The notes: generated by a model not told the origin, from the sequence alone. Counted from the first letter of the stretch, positions 15,409-23,806 are shown. The stretch: 31,201 bases of DNA from UBA4744 sp035282865 (GCA_035282865.1 DATEVB010000104.1:1-31201); one strand, 5' to 3'. Numbers and translations: made by a program.

Positions 15409-15422
15409 GAGATGAGCACCGG

Positions 15423-16697
15423 ATGGCGCTGACCGAAGGGCCCGGTGTGGAGTTCGAGCCGGAGGAAGGCTGGCAATACGCCCTCGAGCGGGTCGGTTTC
15501 GTCCGTCGCATTCTGCGCGCTCGCCGCTGGTACGGTGCGGACTGGTGGTTCGTGGCCATCTCCACCGTGATGGTGGTCGGGTTCATCATCCTCGGTCTGT
15601 TCCCCGGCGTCTTTGCTCCGTACAGTGCCGAGCAACGAGTGGGACCACGTTTCTTAGCGCCGGGATCCAACCCCGACGTGACCATCCTGATCGCTGTGAC
15701 GGGATCGGGCATCGTCGATCTCGAGGATCTCGCCCAGGAGAGTGGCCGGCCGCCCATCGGAGTTGTCCGGGGCGTTCCGACCGCCGACTCGCTCCGCCAG
15801 CAGGCGCAGGTCATCGATGATCGACTCAGGGGCGATGATGGCGGGTTGCGCCTGAGGCCGAACATCGTACGGTTCGACACGCAAGAAGAGACCCTCCAGG
15901 CCGTGGCAAACGGAGAGGTACTCGCCGCGGTGCTTCAGTCCTCTGAGTACGACGCACTGAAGGACCAGTTCCCGACTCTCGAAGTGGGGAACAGCGTCAC
16001 CGGCGAAGCAGCCTCGCAAGGGGGGTTCATCCTCGGCACCAACCAGATAGGCCAGGATGTGTTGAGTCGCCTCATCTGGGGTACCCGGATTGCGCTCATC
16101 ATCGGTTTCAGCGCCTCGATTTTCGCGCTGGTGATCGGGGTTCCCCTCGGGTTGATCGCCGGGTACACCGGCGGGAAGCTGGATCGCATTCTGACGGTGG
16201 TGATGGATAGCCTGTACGCGTTCCCGGGTCTCATCCTCGCCATTGCGATCACCGCTGTTCTTGGTCCCAGCGTTTTCAACGTCATTGTCGCGATCGCCGT
16301 CCTCTACATCCCGACCTACTACCGGATCGTGCGAGGGCAGACTCTTTCGGTGAAAGAGGAGCTGTACATCGAGGCGGCCCGCTCTCTCGGCGCTAAAGGT
16401 CGGGAAGTCTTGCGCCGGTACATCTATCCCAACGTGATTCCCTCGGTGGCCATTATTTTCTCCGTGAACGTTGCAGACGCGATCCTCACTGGCGCCGGCC
16501 TGTCCTTCCTGGGTCTCGGGCTGCCACCGAACACTGCCGATTGGGGCATCGATGTGGCTCGCGGCCAGGAGTTCATCCAAACCGGCTGGTGGCTCATCAC
16601 CTTCCCGGGTCTCGCCATCATGCTCATCGTGCTGGCGTTCTCGATGATGGGGGAGGGCCTGATGGAGATCTTCAATCCCAAGCTGAGGGAGCGATGA
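15423..16697 (+). CDS. Peptide/nickel-type ABC transporter permease (OppC/DppC-like) with inserted domain
   Basis: A 424-residue permease, well over the ~300 residues usual for OppC/DppC. Helix 1 is at about 42-62, followed by FAPYSAEQ and FLAPGS as in the family. Residues about 85-198 are extra, and the core then resumes at ILGTNQIGQDVLSRLIWGTRIAL, where normal proteins follow directly. The coupling loop LYIEAARSLGAKGREVLRRYIYPNVIP and GLSFLGLGLPPNTADWG are normal. The insert (IGVVRGVPTADSL, then VRFDTQEETLQAVANGEVLAAVLQ) resembles lobe 2 of family 3 solute-binding proteins and should lie outside the membrane. ATG at 15423 is the only sensible start; an ATG at 15412 hits a stop after six codons. 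Confidence 0.9.
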   Translation: MALTEGPGVEFEPEEGWQYALERVGFVRRILRARRWYGADWWFVAISTVMVVGFIILGLFPGVFAPYSAEQRVGPRFLAPGSNPDVTILIAVTGSGIVDLEDLAQESGRPPIGVVRGVPTADSLRQQAQVIDDRLRGDDGGLRLRPNIVRFDTQEETLQAVANGEVLAAVLQSSEYDALKDQFPTLEVGNSVTGEAASQGGFILGTNQIGQDVLSRLIWGTRIALIIGFSASIFALVIGVPLGLIAGYTGGKLDRILTVVMDSLYAFPGLILAIAITAVLGPSVFNVIVAIAVLYIPTYYRIVRGQTLSVKEELYIEAARSLGAKGREVLRRYIYPNVIPSVAIIFSVNVADAILTGAGLSFLGLGLPPNTADWGIDVARGQEFIQTGWWLITFPGLAIMLIVLAFSMMGEGLMEIFNPKLRER

Positions 16698-17686
16698 TGG
16701 CCGATGTCCTCTACTCGATTCGCAACCTGAGCGTCGACTACAACACCAGGGTCGGGGCGGTGAAAGCGGTCGACCATGTGTCGATTGACATCCACAAGGG
16801 CGAGATACTTGGTCTCGTCGGCGAATCAGGGTGTGGCAAATCGACTCTCGGCAAGGCAATCATGAGGATGATCACCCCTCCCGGGCACATAGTCGGGGGT
16901 GAACTCTCGTTCGAGGGACGTGATCTCATGACCATCTCCGAAAAGGAGATGCGCGATGTTCGCGGTGGCCGGATCGGCATGGTGTTCCAGGACCCTATGA
17001 CCTCCTTGAATCCTGTGCAACGTGTCGTCGAGCACCTGACGGAGACCATTCAGACACACGAACGCAAGGTGTCCGACAGTGCCGCGCGCCAGCGGGCCGC
17101 CACCCTGGTCGAGAAGCTGGGTATCCGTCACGACCGTCTCGATGACTACCCCCACCAGTTGTCCGGTGGCATGCGGCAACGGGTCATGATCTCTCTGGCC
17201 CTGGCGTTGCGAGCCGGGCTGGTGATCGCCGATGAGCCGACGACATCCCTGGATGTGATCGTCGAAGCCAAGTTCCTGGATCTCCTCCGGGAGTTGAGGG
17301 ACGAGTTCGACCTGACAATCTTGTTGATCACTCACAACATCGGAGTCGTGGCCGAAGTCGCCGACCGTGTGGCCGTGATGTACGCGGGACGCCTGGTCGA
17401 GTTGGGGGATGTCTTCGACGTGTTCGCCGACCCTCAACACCCGTACACGAAGGGACTCCTGAGGTCCGTGCCCAATATCCAACTGGATGGGGCAGAGCTG
17501 TACAAGATGCAAGGGTCTCCCCCGAATCTGCTCCACCCGCCGTCTGGTTGTTCTTTTCATCCTCGGTGTCCCGCGGCGATGGACATCTGTCCACGTCTTG
17601 GTCCCGATTTGCTCCCGGTCAGCGGCGACCATCTGGCGGCATGCTGGCTCTACCAACAGCAACCGACGCTCGGGAAGGTCGGCTGA
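16694..17686 (+). CDS. Peptide/nickel-type ABC transporter ATPase (OppD/DppD-like)
   Basis: A 330-residue ATPase. Walker A is GESGCGKST (43-51), with Q-loop MVFQDPMTSLNP, signature LSGGMRQR, Walker B VIADEPTTSLDV, and H-loop ITHNIGVVAEVADR. The C-terminal oligopeptide extension carries the pattern GCSFHPRCPAAMDIC and a later Cys near the end (four cysteines in all), the hallmark of OppD/OppF; an iron-sulfur cluster has been reported for members of this family. The start is the ATG at 16694, which forms an ATGA overlap with the preceding permease; a second ATG follows directly. Confidence 0.93.
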   Translation: MMADVLYSIRNLSVDYNTRVGAVKAVDHVSIDIHKGEILGLVGESGCGKSTLGKAIMRMITPPGHIVGGELSFEGRDLMTISEKEMRDVRGGRIGMVFQDPMTSLNPVQRVVEHLTETIQTHERKVSDSAARQRAATLVEKLGIRHDRLDDYPHQLSGGMRQRVMISLALALRAGLVIADEPTTSLDVIVEAKFLDLLRELRDEFDLTILLITHNIGVVAEVADRVAVMYAGRLVELGDVFDVFADPQHPYTKGLLRSVPNIQLDGAELYKMQGSPPNLLHPPSGCSFHPRCPAAMDICPRLGPDLLPVSGDHLAACWLYQQQPTLGKVG

Positions 17687-18732
17687 TGAGCGAGCAAGTG
17701 TTGGTGCGCGTCCAGAACGTCAAGAAATGGTTTCCAGTCCAAAAGGGTTTCTTGGCGAATCTGCTCTCGGGCGGGCACGCCGAACACGTTCGGGCCGTCG
17801 ACGGCATCAGCTTCGACATACGTCGTGGTGAAGTGTTCGGCCTTGCCGGGGAGAGTGGATCGGGAAAATCGACGGTCGGTCGACTGGTGCTCCGCTTGCT
17901 CGAACCGACCGAGGGCAGAGTCGAGATCGACGGGATCGACCTGGGCACGCTCACGGCGGAGGAGCTTCGTAAGACGCGACACAAGATGCAGGTCGTCTAT
18001 CAGGATCCGCTTGCCTCGCTGAATCCCAGGATGACCATCGGACAAGCTCTGGAGCACCCCGCCAAGATCCACTTGCCTGAACTGGATGCAGACTTGCGGC
18101 GCGCACGCGTCCTGGAGATGCTCGAAGAGGTGGGGATGACGCCGCCTGAGTTTTTCTACGACAAGTACCCGCACCAAATCAGCGGTGGGCAGCGACAGCG
18201 GATTGTGTTTGCCAGGGGCTTGATCACACGGCCCGATCTCATCGTCGCCGACGAACCCATCGCCATGGCCGATGTTTCAGTGAGAGCATTGCTTCTCGAT
18301 CTCATGATGAAGATCAAGGAGGATTTCGACCTCACCTATCTGTTCATCACTCACGATCTAGCCACGGCGAAATACGTCTGTGATCGCATCGCCATCATGT
18401 ACCTGGGCCGGATCGTCGAGATGGGCAGCCTGAAAAACGTGTACGAGAACGCTCGTCACCCCTACACGAGGGCGTTGCTGAGTGCCGTTCCGGTTCCCGA
18501 CCCGACCCACCGGCGCTTTGAACCGCTGCCGTCGGGTGAGATCCCGAACCCCATCAACCCGCCGCGAGGATGCAGCTTCCACCCCCGCTGTCCCATCGCT
18601 CAGCAGGGGATATGTGACGGGCAGGAGCCGATGCTCCTTCCGGTGGCGGGGGACGAAGCACACTTAGCGTCCTGTCACCTGCGTACAGGTGCCCACCAGG
18701 ACCTCGATCCCGAGCGAACACTGTCGGCCTGA
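17686..18732 (+). CDS. Peptide/nickel-type ABC transporter ATPase (OppF/DppF-like)
   Basis: A 348-residue ATPase that pairs with the OppD-like subunit. Walker A is GESGSGKST, Q-loop VVYQDPLASLNP, signature ISGGQRQR, Walker B LIVADEP, H-loop FITHDLATAKYVCDR. The C-terminal extension has GCSFHPRCPIAQQGIC and two HPYTRALL-type features. The D-loop region reads IAMADVS, where OppF proteins usually have VSMLDVS or VSALDVS; the Asp is kept but the Ser and Leu are both Ala. The ATG at 17686 shares one base with the previous stop (TGATG). An upstream in-frame ATG at 17548 lies inside the preceding gene and is rejected. Confidence 0.93.
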   Translation: MSEQVLVRVQNVKKWFPVQKGFLANLLSGGHAEHVRAVDGISFDIRRGEVFGLAGESGSGKSTVGRLVLRLLEPTEGRVEIDGIDLGTLTAEELRKTRHKMQVVYQDPLASLNPRMTIGQALEHPAKIHLPELDADLRRARVLEMLEEVGMTPPEFFYDKYPHQISGGQRQRIVFARGLITRPDLIVADEPIAMADVSVRALLLDLMMKIKEDFDLTYLFITHDLATAKYVCDRIAIMYLGRIVEMGSLKNVYENARHPYTRALLSAVPVPDPTHRRFEPLPSGEIPNPINPPRGCSFHPRCPIAQQGICDGQEPMLLPVAGDEAHLASCHLRTGAHQDLDPERTLSA

Positions 18733-18771
18733 GGCTGAAGCTCCGGTCGGCTTTATGGCCAAGATTCAGCC
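18733..18771 (+). terminator. Possible hairpin at the end of the transporter operon
   Basis: GGCTGAA, immediately after the stop codon, pairs with TTCAGCC at 18765-18771. Inside the loop GGC and GCC can also pair. There is no T-tract, so it may be a processing or stability element rather than an intrinsic terminator. Confidence 0.35.
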
Positions 18772-18782
18772 CCAACGGTGCC

Positions 18783-18811
18783 TGCCGGCTGCAGGGCTGA
18801 TTGCTGATAGC
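18783..18811. repeat. Degenerate period-7 repeats
   Basis: Units TGCCGGC, TGCAGGGC (8 bases), TGATTGC and TGATAGC lie in the gap before the four-helix membrane protein gene. The last unit overlaps its -10 hexamer. Confidence 0.4.
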
Positions 18812-18813
18812 TT
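18808..18813 (+). promoter_or_regulatory. -10 hexamer for the four-helix membrane protein gene
   Basis: TAGCTT, 7 bases before the ATG at 18821. This spacing means a leaderless transcript. Confidence 0.4.
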
Positions 18814-18820
18814 GCAAGGT

Positions 18821-19324
18821 ATGGGCGCTTGGCTTCGCCGATACGGCACGACGGCAGCGGCCGTGCTCTTGGGAGGATCGCTGTCGGTGGCGTTTGCCGT
18901 TGCCGGCTTTCAACTGCTCCTGGACGGTCTCGATCCCAGCCGCATCGACGCCGAGACCCGCCGGGCCGCCGTCCAGCTCGGCGTTCCCTCCGGTCTTGGG
19001 AATATGGGCGTCATGTCGACCATCTCCGGCATCGTGATCTTGGTCTTCGTGCTCGCATCGGTCATCGCTCTCGTCGGCGTGGCGTTGCGCCGGCAGGGTT
19101 CCAGAGAGGCAGGGATCGGGATCTTCGCTGCCTTCGCCATCGTCATGATTCCCCTCGGTATCAGCGGACAGATGGCCGAGCCACCGACCGAGAACGTCAC
19201 GATGGGGATCATGGTCGGGTTGGTGGCTGCCATCGTGGTCGTCTTGTTGGCGGTGCCGGCGACGTCGCTGGCGTTCGATCAAGCTGAGGTGGACCGCCGG
19301 CGCCGGCGAGCCGAGAAGGGCTAG
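18821..19324 (+). CDS. Hypothetical membrane protein, four helices
   Basis: A 167-residue protein with four clear hydrophobic segments: about 10-32 (AAAVLLGGSLSVAFAVAGF), 64-90 (VMSTISGIVILVFVLASVIAL), 100-116 (IFAAFAIVMIPLGI) and 126-150 (MGIMVGLVAAIVVVLLAVPA). It ends in a charged, Arg-rich cytoplasmic tail. I recognise no family. ATG at 18821 is chosen over in-frame ATGs at 18755 and 18689 because TAGCTT lies 7 bases before it and because the earlier starts would overlap the repeat region or the ATPase gene. Its stop codon overlaps that of purB on the other strand in the shared palindrome CTAG. Confidence 0.65.
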   Translation: MGAWLRRYGTTAAAVLLGGSLSVAFAVAGFQLLLDGLDPSRIDAETRRAAVQLGVPSGLGNMGVMSTISGIVILVFVLASVIALVGVALRRQGSREAGIGIFAAFAIVMIPLGISGQMAEPPTENVTMGIMVGLVAAIVVVLLAVPATSLAFDQAEVDRRRRRAEKG

Positions 19325-20631
19325 GGCTCGGGGACCTCTAGCTCTAGCGCTTCCAGCCTCTCGAAGACTACGGCTGTGTTGGCGAGGAACCTCTCGGTGG
19401 AGAAGCAAGCGGTCAATACTTCTCGTGAGAGGGCGACCTCCGGGTCGGCCTGCAACAGGTCGAGGAGGTGCTCGCTCCCTCCCCAGGCCGAGGTTGCGTT
19501 CCGCTGGACGATGCGGTAGGCCTGGTCACGACTGAGGCCCTGTTCGACGAGGGCCAGCAACACCGCCTGACTGAAGACCAAGCCCTGGGTAGCGTCGAGA
19601 TTCACCAGCATCCGATCCGCCCTGACCACCAGACCTTCGACCAAACCGGCGAACTTGACCAGCATGTAATGAAGCACGGTGCAGGAGTCAGGAATGATCA
19701 CCCGCTCAGCCGAGGAATGGCTGATATCACGCTCATGCCAGAGCGCCACGTTCTCCAAGCCCGTCTGGGCGTAGCCGCGCAGGAGGCGGGCCATACCGGT
19801 CATCCGCTCGGAGAGGATCGGGTTCCGCTTGTGCGGCATAGCCGAGGAGCCCTTCTGGCCGGCCCGGAAGGGTTCTTGTACTTCACTCACCTCGGATCGT
19901 TGCAGGTGACGGATCTCGGTGGCGAACCGTTCGATCGAAGCGCCGGTGAGGGCGATCGCCTGGAGGAACTCGGCATGCCGGTCGCGGTGGGTGACCTGCG
20001 ACGAAGCCGGCTCGATAGCCAGGCCCAATTGCCCGCAGACATATTCCTCGATGCGAGGGGGTGTGTGGGCATACGTCCCTACCGCTCCGCTGATCTTCCC
20101 TACTGCAACGGCATTACGTGCCCGGGTGAGCCGATCGTGATCGCGAGCGAGTTCGAAGGCCCAGGTGGCCAGCTTCAGGCCAAAGGTGGTTGGTTCAGCC
20201 CAGATCCCGTGGGTACGACCCAGCATCACCGTGTCGCGATGTTCGAAGGCCTTGGCCTTCACCACGGCAAAGAGGTGTCCGGTCTCTTCGAGCAACAAGC
20301 CTGCTGCTTCATTGAGCAGCACGCCTTGGGCAGTATCGAGGACATCTGACGAAGTGAGCCCGTAGTGGGCCCACTCGCCACCCGGGCCGGCGTTCTCGGC
20401 CAGAAGGTCGACGAAGGCAGCCAGGTCGTGGTTGGTGATCGCCTCTCGTTCTTTCCATGCTGCGGGGTCGACCGGAGCGGCTCTGCGGACCGCGGCGGCG
20501 GCTTCCGGCGGGGCGACACCGAGTTCACTCCACGCTTCCACGACGAGAGCTTCGACTTCTTGCCAGACCGCCAGTTTGCGTTCTTCCGACCAGATGGCGG
20601 ACATCTCGGGCAGCGAATAGCGAGGGATCAT
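19321..20631 (-). CDS. purB: Adenylosuccinate lyase
   Basis: PurB (436 residues) acts twice in purine synthesis, cleaving SAICAR to AICAR plus fumarate and adenylosuccinate to AMP plus fumarate. The fumarase/aspartase-superfamily signature loop SSAMPHKRNP is intact. MLGRTHGIWAEPTTFG carries the conserved His, and HYGLTSSDVLDTAQG and HERDISHSSAERVI are also typical. The start at 20631 places MIPRYSLPEMSAIWS at the N-terminus as in the family; the frame opens 27 bases earlier with a GTG. A CATTAT hexamer 7 bases before the ATG could be an internal leaderless promoter. It is the last gene of purA-D-E-B, 60 bases after purE. Confidence 0.96.
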   Translation of the reverse strand: MIPRYSLPEMSAIWSEERKLAVWQEVEALVVEAWSELGVAPPEAAAAVRRAAPVDPAAWKEREAITNHDLAAFVDLLAENAGPGGEWAHYGLTSSDVLDTAQGVLLNEAAGLLLEETGHLFAVVKAKAFEHRDTVMLGRTHGIWAEPTTFGLKLATWAFELARDHDRLTRARNAVAVGKISGAVGTYAHTPPRIEEYVCGQLGLAIEPASSQVTHRDRHAEFLQAIALTGASIERFATEIRHLQRSEVSEVQEPFRAGQKGSSAMPHKRNPILSERMTGMARLLRGYAQTGLENVALWHERDISHSSAERVIIPDSCTVLHYMLVKFAGLVEGLVVRADRMLVNLDATQGLVFSQAVLLALVEQGLSRDQAYRIVQRNATSAWGGSEHLLDLLQADPEVALSREVLTACFSTERFLANTAVVFERLEALELEVPEP

Positions 20632-20691
20632 GGGCCTGATAATGGCAGATCGGGTCACGAGTTCCGATTCTCGGAGATGGGTGGCCGGCGG

Positions 20692-21150
20692 CTACCCCAG
20701 CGTCTGTTCGGCCAATTGCTCCCGGTATCGGCCCAGCGCCTCTGCCAGCTTTGTATCGTGCAGCGCCAGGATGGCTACGGCCAGCAGCGCGGCGTTGGCC
20801 GAACCATCGACGGCCACAGTTGCCACCGGGATCCCGGTCGGCATCTGCACGGTGGCGAGCAGAGCGTCGAGACCTTGCAGCGAGGCGCTCAGCGGTACTC
20901 CGATGACCGGGAGCAGCGATTTGGCTGCCATGACCCCGGCCAGATGGGCCGCCTTGCCGGCGCCGGCGATGATGACCGAGAACCCCTGATCGGCGGCCGT
21001 GGCGGCAAACTCGAAGGCCGCATCGGGTGTCTTGTGTGCCGACAGCACCCGCAGGTCATGGTCGACATTGAAGCGGGCGAGCATGTCGGCGGCAGCTTGC
21101 ATCTGTGGTTGGTCCTGGGCGGATCCCATCACAATGGCGACCTTGCTCAT
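20692..21150 (-). CDS. purE: N5-carboxyaminoimidazole ribonucleotide mutase PurE
   Basis: A 152-residue class I PurE, which rearranges N5-CAIR to CAIR. The N-terminal phosphate loop reads VMGSAQDQ where most have GSDSD, but the key Ser and last Asp are kept. SAHKTPD carries the catalytic His, with Lys replacing the usual Arg. IIAGAGKAAHLAGVMAAK and LLATVQMPTGIPVATVAV are class I features. Class I PurE normally needs PurK, which is not in the window. The ATG at 21150 forms an ATGA overlap with the purD stop. Confidence 0.95.
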   Translation of the reverse strand: MSKVAIVMGSAQDQPQMQAAADMLARFNVDHDLRVLSAHKTPDAAFEFAATAADQGFSVIIAGAGKAAHLAGVMAAKSLLPVIGVPLSASLQGLDALLATVQMPTGIPVATVAVDGSANAALLAVAILALHDTKLAEALGRYREQLAEQTLG

Positions 21151-22427
21151 GAGGTTCCTCTCGTTTCGGCAGATTCAGCGATGTCCGGGCGGAATTGCTT
21201 CCCTGCGAACCCGATCCCTTCGGCCGCCGTGTAAGCGCGTTGACGCGCCTCGGCGAGGGTTGCCCCGGTGCCAACAACGTTGATGACTCGACCCCCGTTG
21301 GTCTTGAGCGCCTCTTGCTGACGGATCGTGCCGGCCTGGAAGATGAGGACTCCCGGCATCGCTCCCGCCGCGGCCAGGCCTGTGATGGGGTCTCCTCGCC
21401 GGGGGCTCTCCGGATACCCCGCTGCCGCCAGCACCACATCCACCGCTGCCGCGCTCGACCAGGTGAGGTTCAACGCGCCTGCCTCCCCGTCGAGACAGGC
21501 CAGGATCACCTCTACCAGATCGTCTTCGAGCAACGGAAGGACCACCTGGGTTTCAGGGTCCCCGAGACGGCAATTGAATTCCAGCACCTGTGGGCCCTGT
21601 TCGGTGAGAACGAGCCCGGCGTAGAGAGACCCTTGGTAGGTCACCCCTTCGGATTTCATCTGCTGCAGCACCGGGCGCATGACCTGATCGAGCGTCCAGT
21701 CGATCAGACCGGCCGGTAGATCATCGACGGGAGAGAAGCATCCCATGCCTCCGGTGTTGGGGCCTCGATCACCCCGGCGGAGCCGCTTGTAGTCGCGGGC
21801 TGGTTGCAGGGGCACGGCCTCCTTCCCGTCGCACAAGGCGAACATACTCACCTCGGGTCCAGCCAGGTAGTCCTCGATCACAACCGTGTGTCCTGCTTCC
21901 CCGAATTCTCCGTTGAGACAGCGATCGAGCCAAGCCGAAGCCTGGCCTCGATCGTCGGTGACCAACACTCCCTTGCCTGCCGCCAGCCCATCGGCCTTGA
22001 CAACGAAAGGCCCCGATTGCTTGTCCAGGTAGTCGACCGCAGGTTCCCTACTCGTGAATACACCGGCTGCCGCGGTCGGGACACCCGCTCGTTCCATGAT
22101 GGCTTTGGCGAAGGACTTGGATGATTCCAGGCGGGCTGCGGCTCGCGAGGGTCCGAAAGCCCGGACCCCCTGGCGGGTCAGGGCATCAATGACCCCGGCC
22201 GCCAGAGGTGCTTCCGGCCCCACGACAACCAGATCTATGTCGTGCCGGCGGGCGAACGCCGCCACCGCCCCGGCATTGGTCGGCGAGATGCCGTCGACCA
22301 CCGTACCCAACTCGGCCAGCCCGGGGTTGCCGGGCAGGGAGGTCAAGCTATTGAGCAGCGGACTTTGGGTCAGCTTCCAGCCGAGGGCGTGTTCGCGGGC
22401 ACCGCCACCAAGCAAAAGGACGTTCAC
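21147..22427 (-). CDS. purD: Phosphoribosylamine-glycine ligase (GAR synthetase)
   Basis: PurD (426 residues) joins phosphoribosylamine with glycine using ATP, the second step of the pathway. It is an ATP-grasp enzyme: MNVLLLGGGAREHALGWKL at the N-terminus, LVVVGPEAPLAAGV, VVKADGLAAGKGV in the ATP-binding domain, RGPNTGGMGCFSP, and LEFNCRLGDPETQVVLPLL with metal ligands. The start is GTG at 22427, in a GTGA overlap with the purA stop, and directly precedes the conserved NVLLLGGG. Confidence 0.97.
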   Translation of the reverse strand: MNVLLLGGGAREHALGWKLTQSPLLNSLTSLPGNPGLAELGTVVDGISPTNAGAVAAFARRHDIDLVVVGPEAPLAAGVIDALTRQGVRAFGPSRAAARLESSKSFAKAIMERAGVPTAAAGVFTSREPAVDYLDKQSGPFVVKADGLAAGKGVLVTDDRGQASAWLDRCLNGEFGEAGHTVVIEDYLAGPEVSMFALCDGKEAVPLQPARDYKRLRRGDRGPNTGGMGCFSPVDDLPAGLIDWTLDQVMRPVLQQMKSEGVTYQGSLYAGLVLTEQGPQVLEFNCRLGDPETQVVLPLLEDDLVEVILACLDGEAGALNLTWSSAAAVDVVLAAAGYPESPRRGDPITGLAAAGAMPGVLIFQAGTIRQQEALKTNGGRVINVVGTGATLAEARQRAYTAAEGIGFAGKQFRPDIAESAETRGTS

Positions 22428-23701
22428 GACGATCGGGTCAGGATCTGCGTGCGTTCGGGCCCGACCGACACCCAGCCGATGGGAACCCGGGTGCGGTCCT
22501 CAATGAACTCGATGTATTGCTGGGCTTCTTTGGGGAGGTCGGCAAATCGGCGGACCCCGGTGATGTCGGATTTCCAGCCGGGGAGTTCCTCGTAGATGGG
22601 AGTGCAATTGTAGAGCACTCGTTGCTGACGGGGCAGCTCCGTGTACGTCTCTCCGAGCGAGCTGTAAGCCACCGCCACCTGCAGGGTGTCGAATTCGGAA
22701 AGGATGTCCAGCTTGGTGAGGAAGACGTCGGTGAGGCTGTTGACTCGTGCCGAGTAGCGGAGTGCAACAAGATCCAACCAGCCGCAACGCCGTCGCCGCC
22801 CGGTCACCGTCCCGAACTCGCCGCCTACGGTGACCATGGTTTCGCCGATCTCGTCCGAAAGCTCAGTGGGAAACGGTCCGGTACCCACCCGCGAGATGTA
22901 TGCCTTGGCGACGCCTACCACCCGATCGATCGCCTTCGGCCCGATGCCCGAACCCGTCAGGGCACCCCCGGCGGTCGGACTCGACGAAGTAACAAACGGA
23001 TAGGTCCCGTGATCGATATCTAGCAAAGTTCCCTGGGCACCCTCGAACAGCACCTCCCGGCCGGCCTCGATGGCCTCCCATATCAGTAAGGAGGTATCGG
23101 TGACGAACGGAAGCAGCGCTTCTGCGTAGCGGAGGTACTCGGCGGCAATGACCTCGGCGTCCATTGGCAACTGGTTGTATACCCGGGTGAGGAGTTTGTT
23201 CTTGTCGGCGAGGGCTACGTCGAGCTTGTCGCGGAAGATCTTCGGGTCAAAGAGATCCTGCACCCGGATCCCCTGCCGGGAGTACTTGTCGGTGTAGGCA
23301 GGGCCGATGCCCTTTTTCGTGGTACCGATCATTTGACGTCCCAGATACCTCTCCATCACCGCGTCGAGCTTGCGGTGATAGGGCATGATCAGGTGGGCAT
23401 TCGAGGAGATGCGAAGCCGTGAGGGATCGACCCCCCGCCCGGTGAGCATGGCGATTTCATCGAGCAACACCCTCGGGTCCACCACGCAACCGGAAGCGAT
23501 GACCGGCGTACATTCCGGATACATCACCCCGCTGGGAATCAACGAGAGGGCGAACCTCTCCTTCCCAACGACGATGGTGTGACCGGCGTTGTTACCACCC
23601 TGGTAACGCACGACGAGGTCGGCGTCTTGGGCGAATACGTCGGTGACTTTGCCTTTTCCCTCGTCTCCCCATTGGGCGCCGAGCACGATCGTGGCAGGCA
23701 T
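22424..23701 (-). CDS. purA: Adenylosuccinate synthetase
   Basis: PurA (425 residues) makes adenylosuccinate from IMP, aspartate and GTP. The GTP-binding loop GAQWGDEGKGKVTD is at residues 8-21, followed by RYQGGNNAGHTIVV, IGTTKKGIGPAYTDK, EGAQGTLLDIDHGTYPFVTSS and GRRRRCGWLDL. It leads the purA-D-E-B operon, with an AAGGAG ribosome-binding site about 7 bases before the ATG. A TACCAT hexamer at 23730-23735 on this strand could be its -10 element, giving a leader of some 25 bases. It is divergent from the tetR gene. Confidence 0.97.
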   Translation of the reverse strand: MPATIVLGAQWGDEGKGKVTDVFAQDADLVVRYQGGNNAGHTIVVGKERFALSLIPSGVMYPECTPVIASGCVVDPRVLLDEIAMLTGRGVDPSRLRISSNAHLIMPYHRKLDAVMERYLGRQMIGTTKKGIGPAYTDKYSRQGIRVQDLFDPKIFRDKLDVALADKNKLLTRVYNQLPMDAEVIAAEYLRYAEALLPFVTDTSLLIWEAIEAGREVLFEGAQGTLLDIDHGTYPFVTSSSPTAGGALTGSGIGPKAIDRVVGVAKAYISRVGTGPFPTELSDEIGETMVTVGGEFGTVTGRRRRCGWLDLVALRYSARVNSLTDVFLTKLDILSEFDTLQVAVAYSSLGETYTELPRQQRVLYNCTPIYEELPGWKSDITGVRRFADLPKEAQQYIEFIEDRTRVPIGWVSVGPERTQILTRSS

Positions 23702-23806
23702 GCACTAACTCCTTGCTGGCCGCTCGGCCATGGTAGTGGCGGGCGGCAGTGCCCTCTACGAGGAAGAAGGCTCCCCACCGCGGCTGCTGCGCCCATCTTG
23801 GCCCCT

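Noticed and set aside
14976..15422. Long upstream extension of the second permease frame.
   Set aside because: It overlaps the first permease in another frame and is Arg/Gly/Pro-rich; the ATG at 15423 follows the previous stop by 14 bases.
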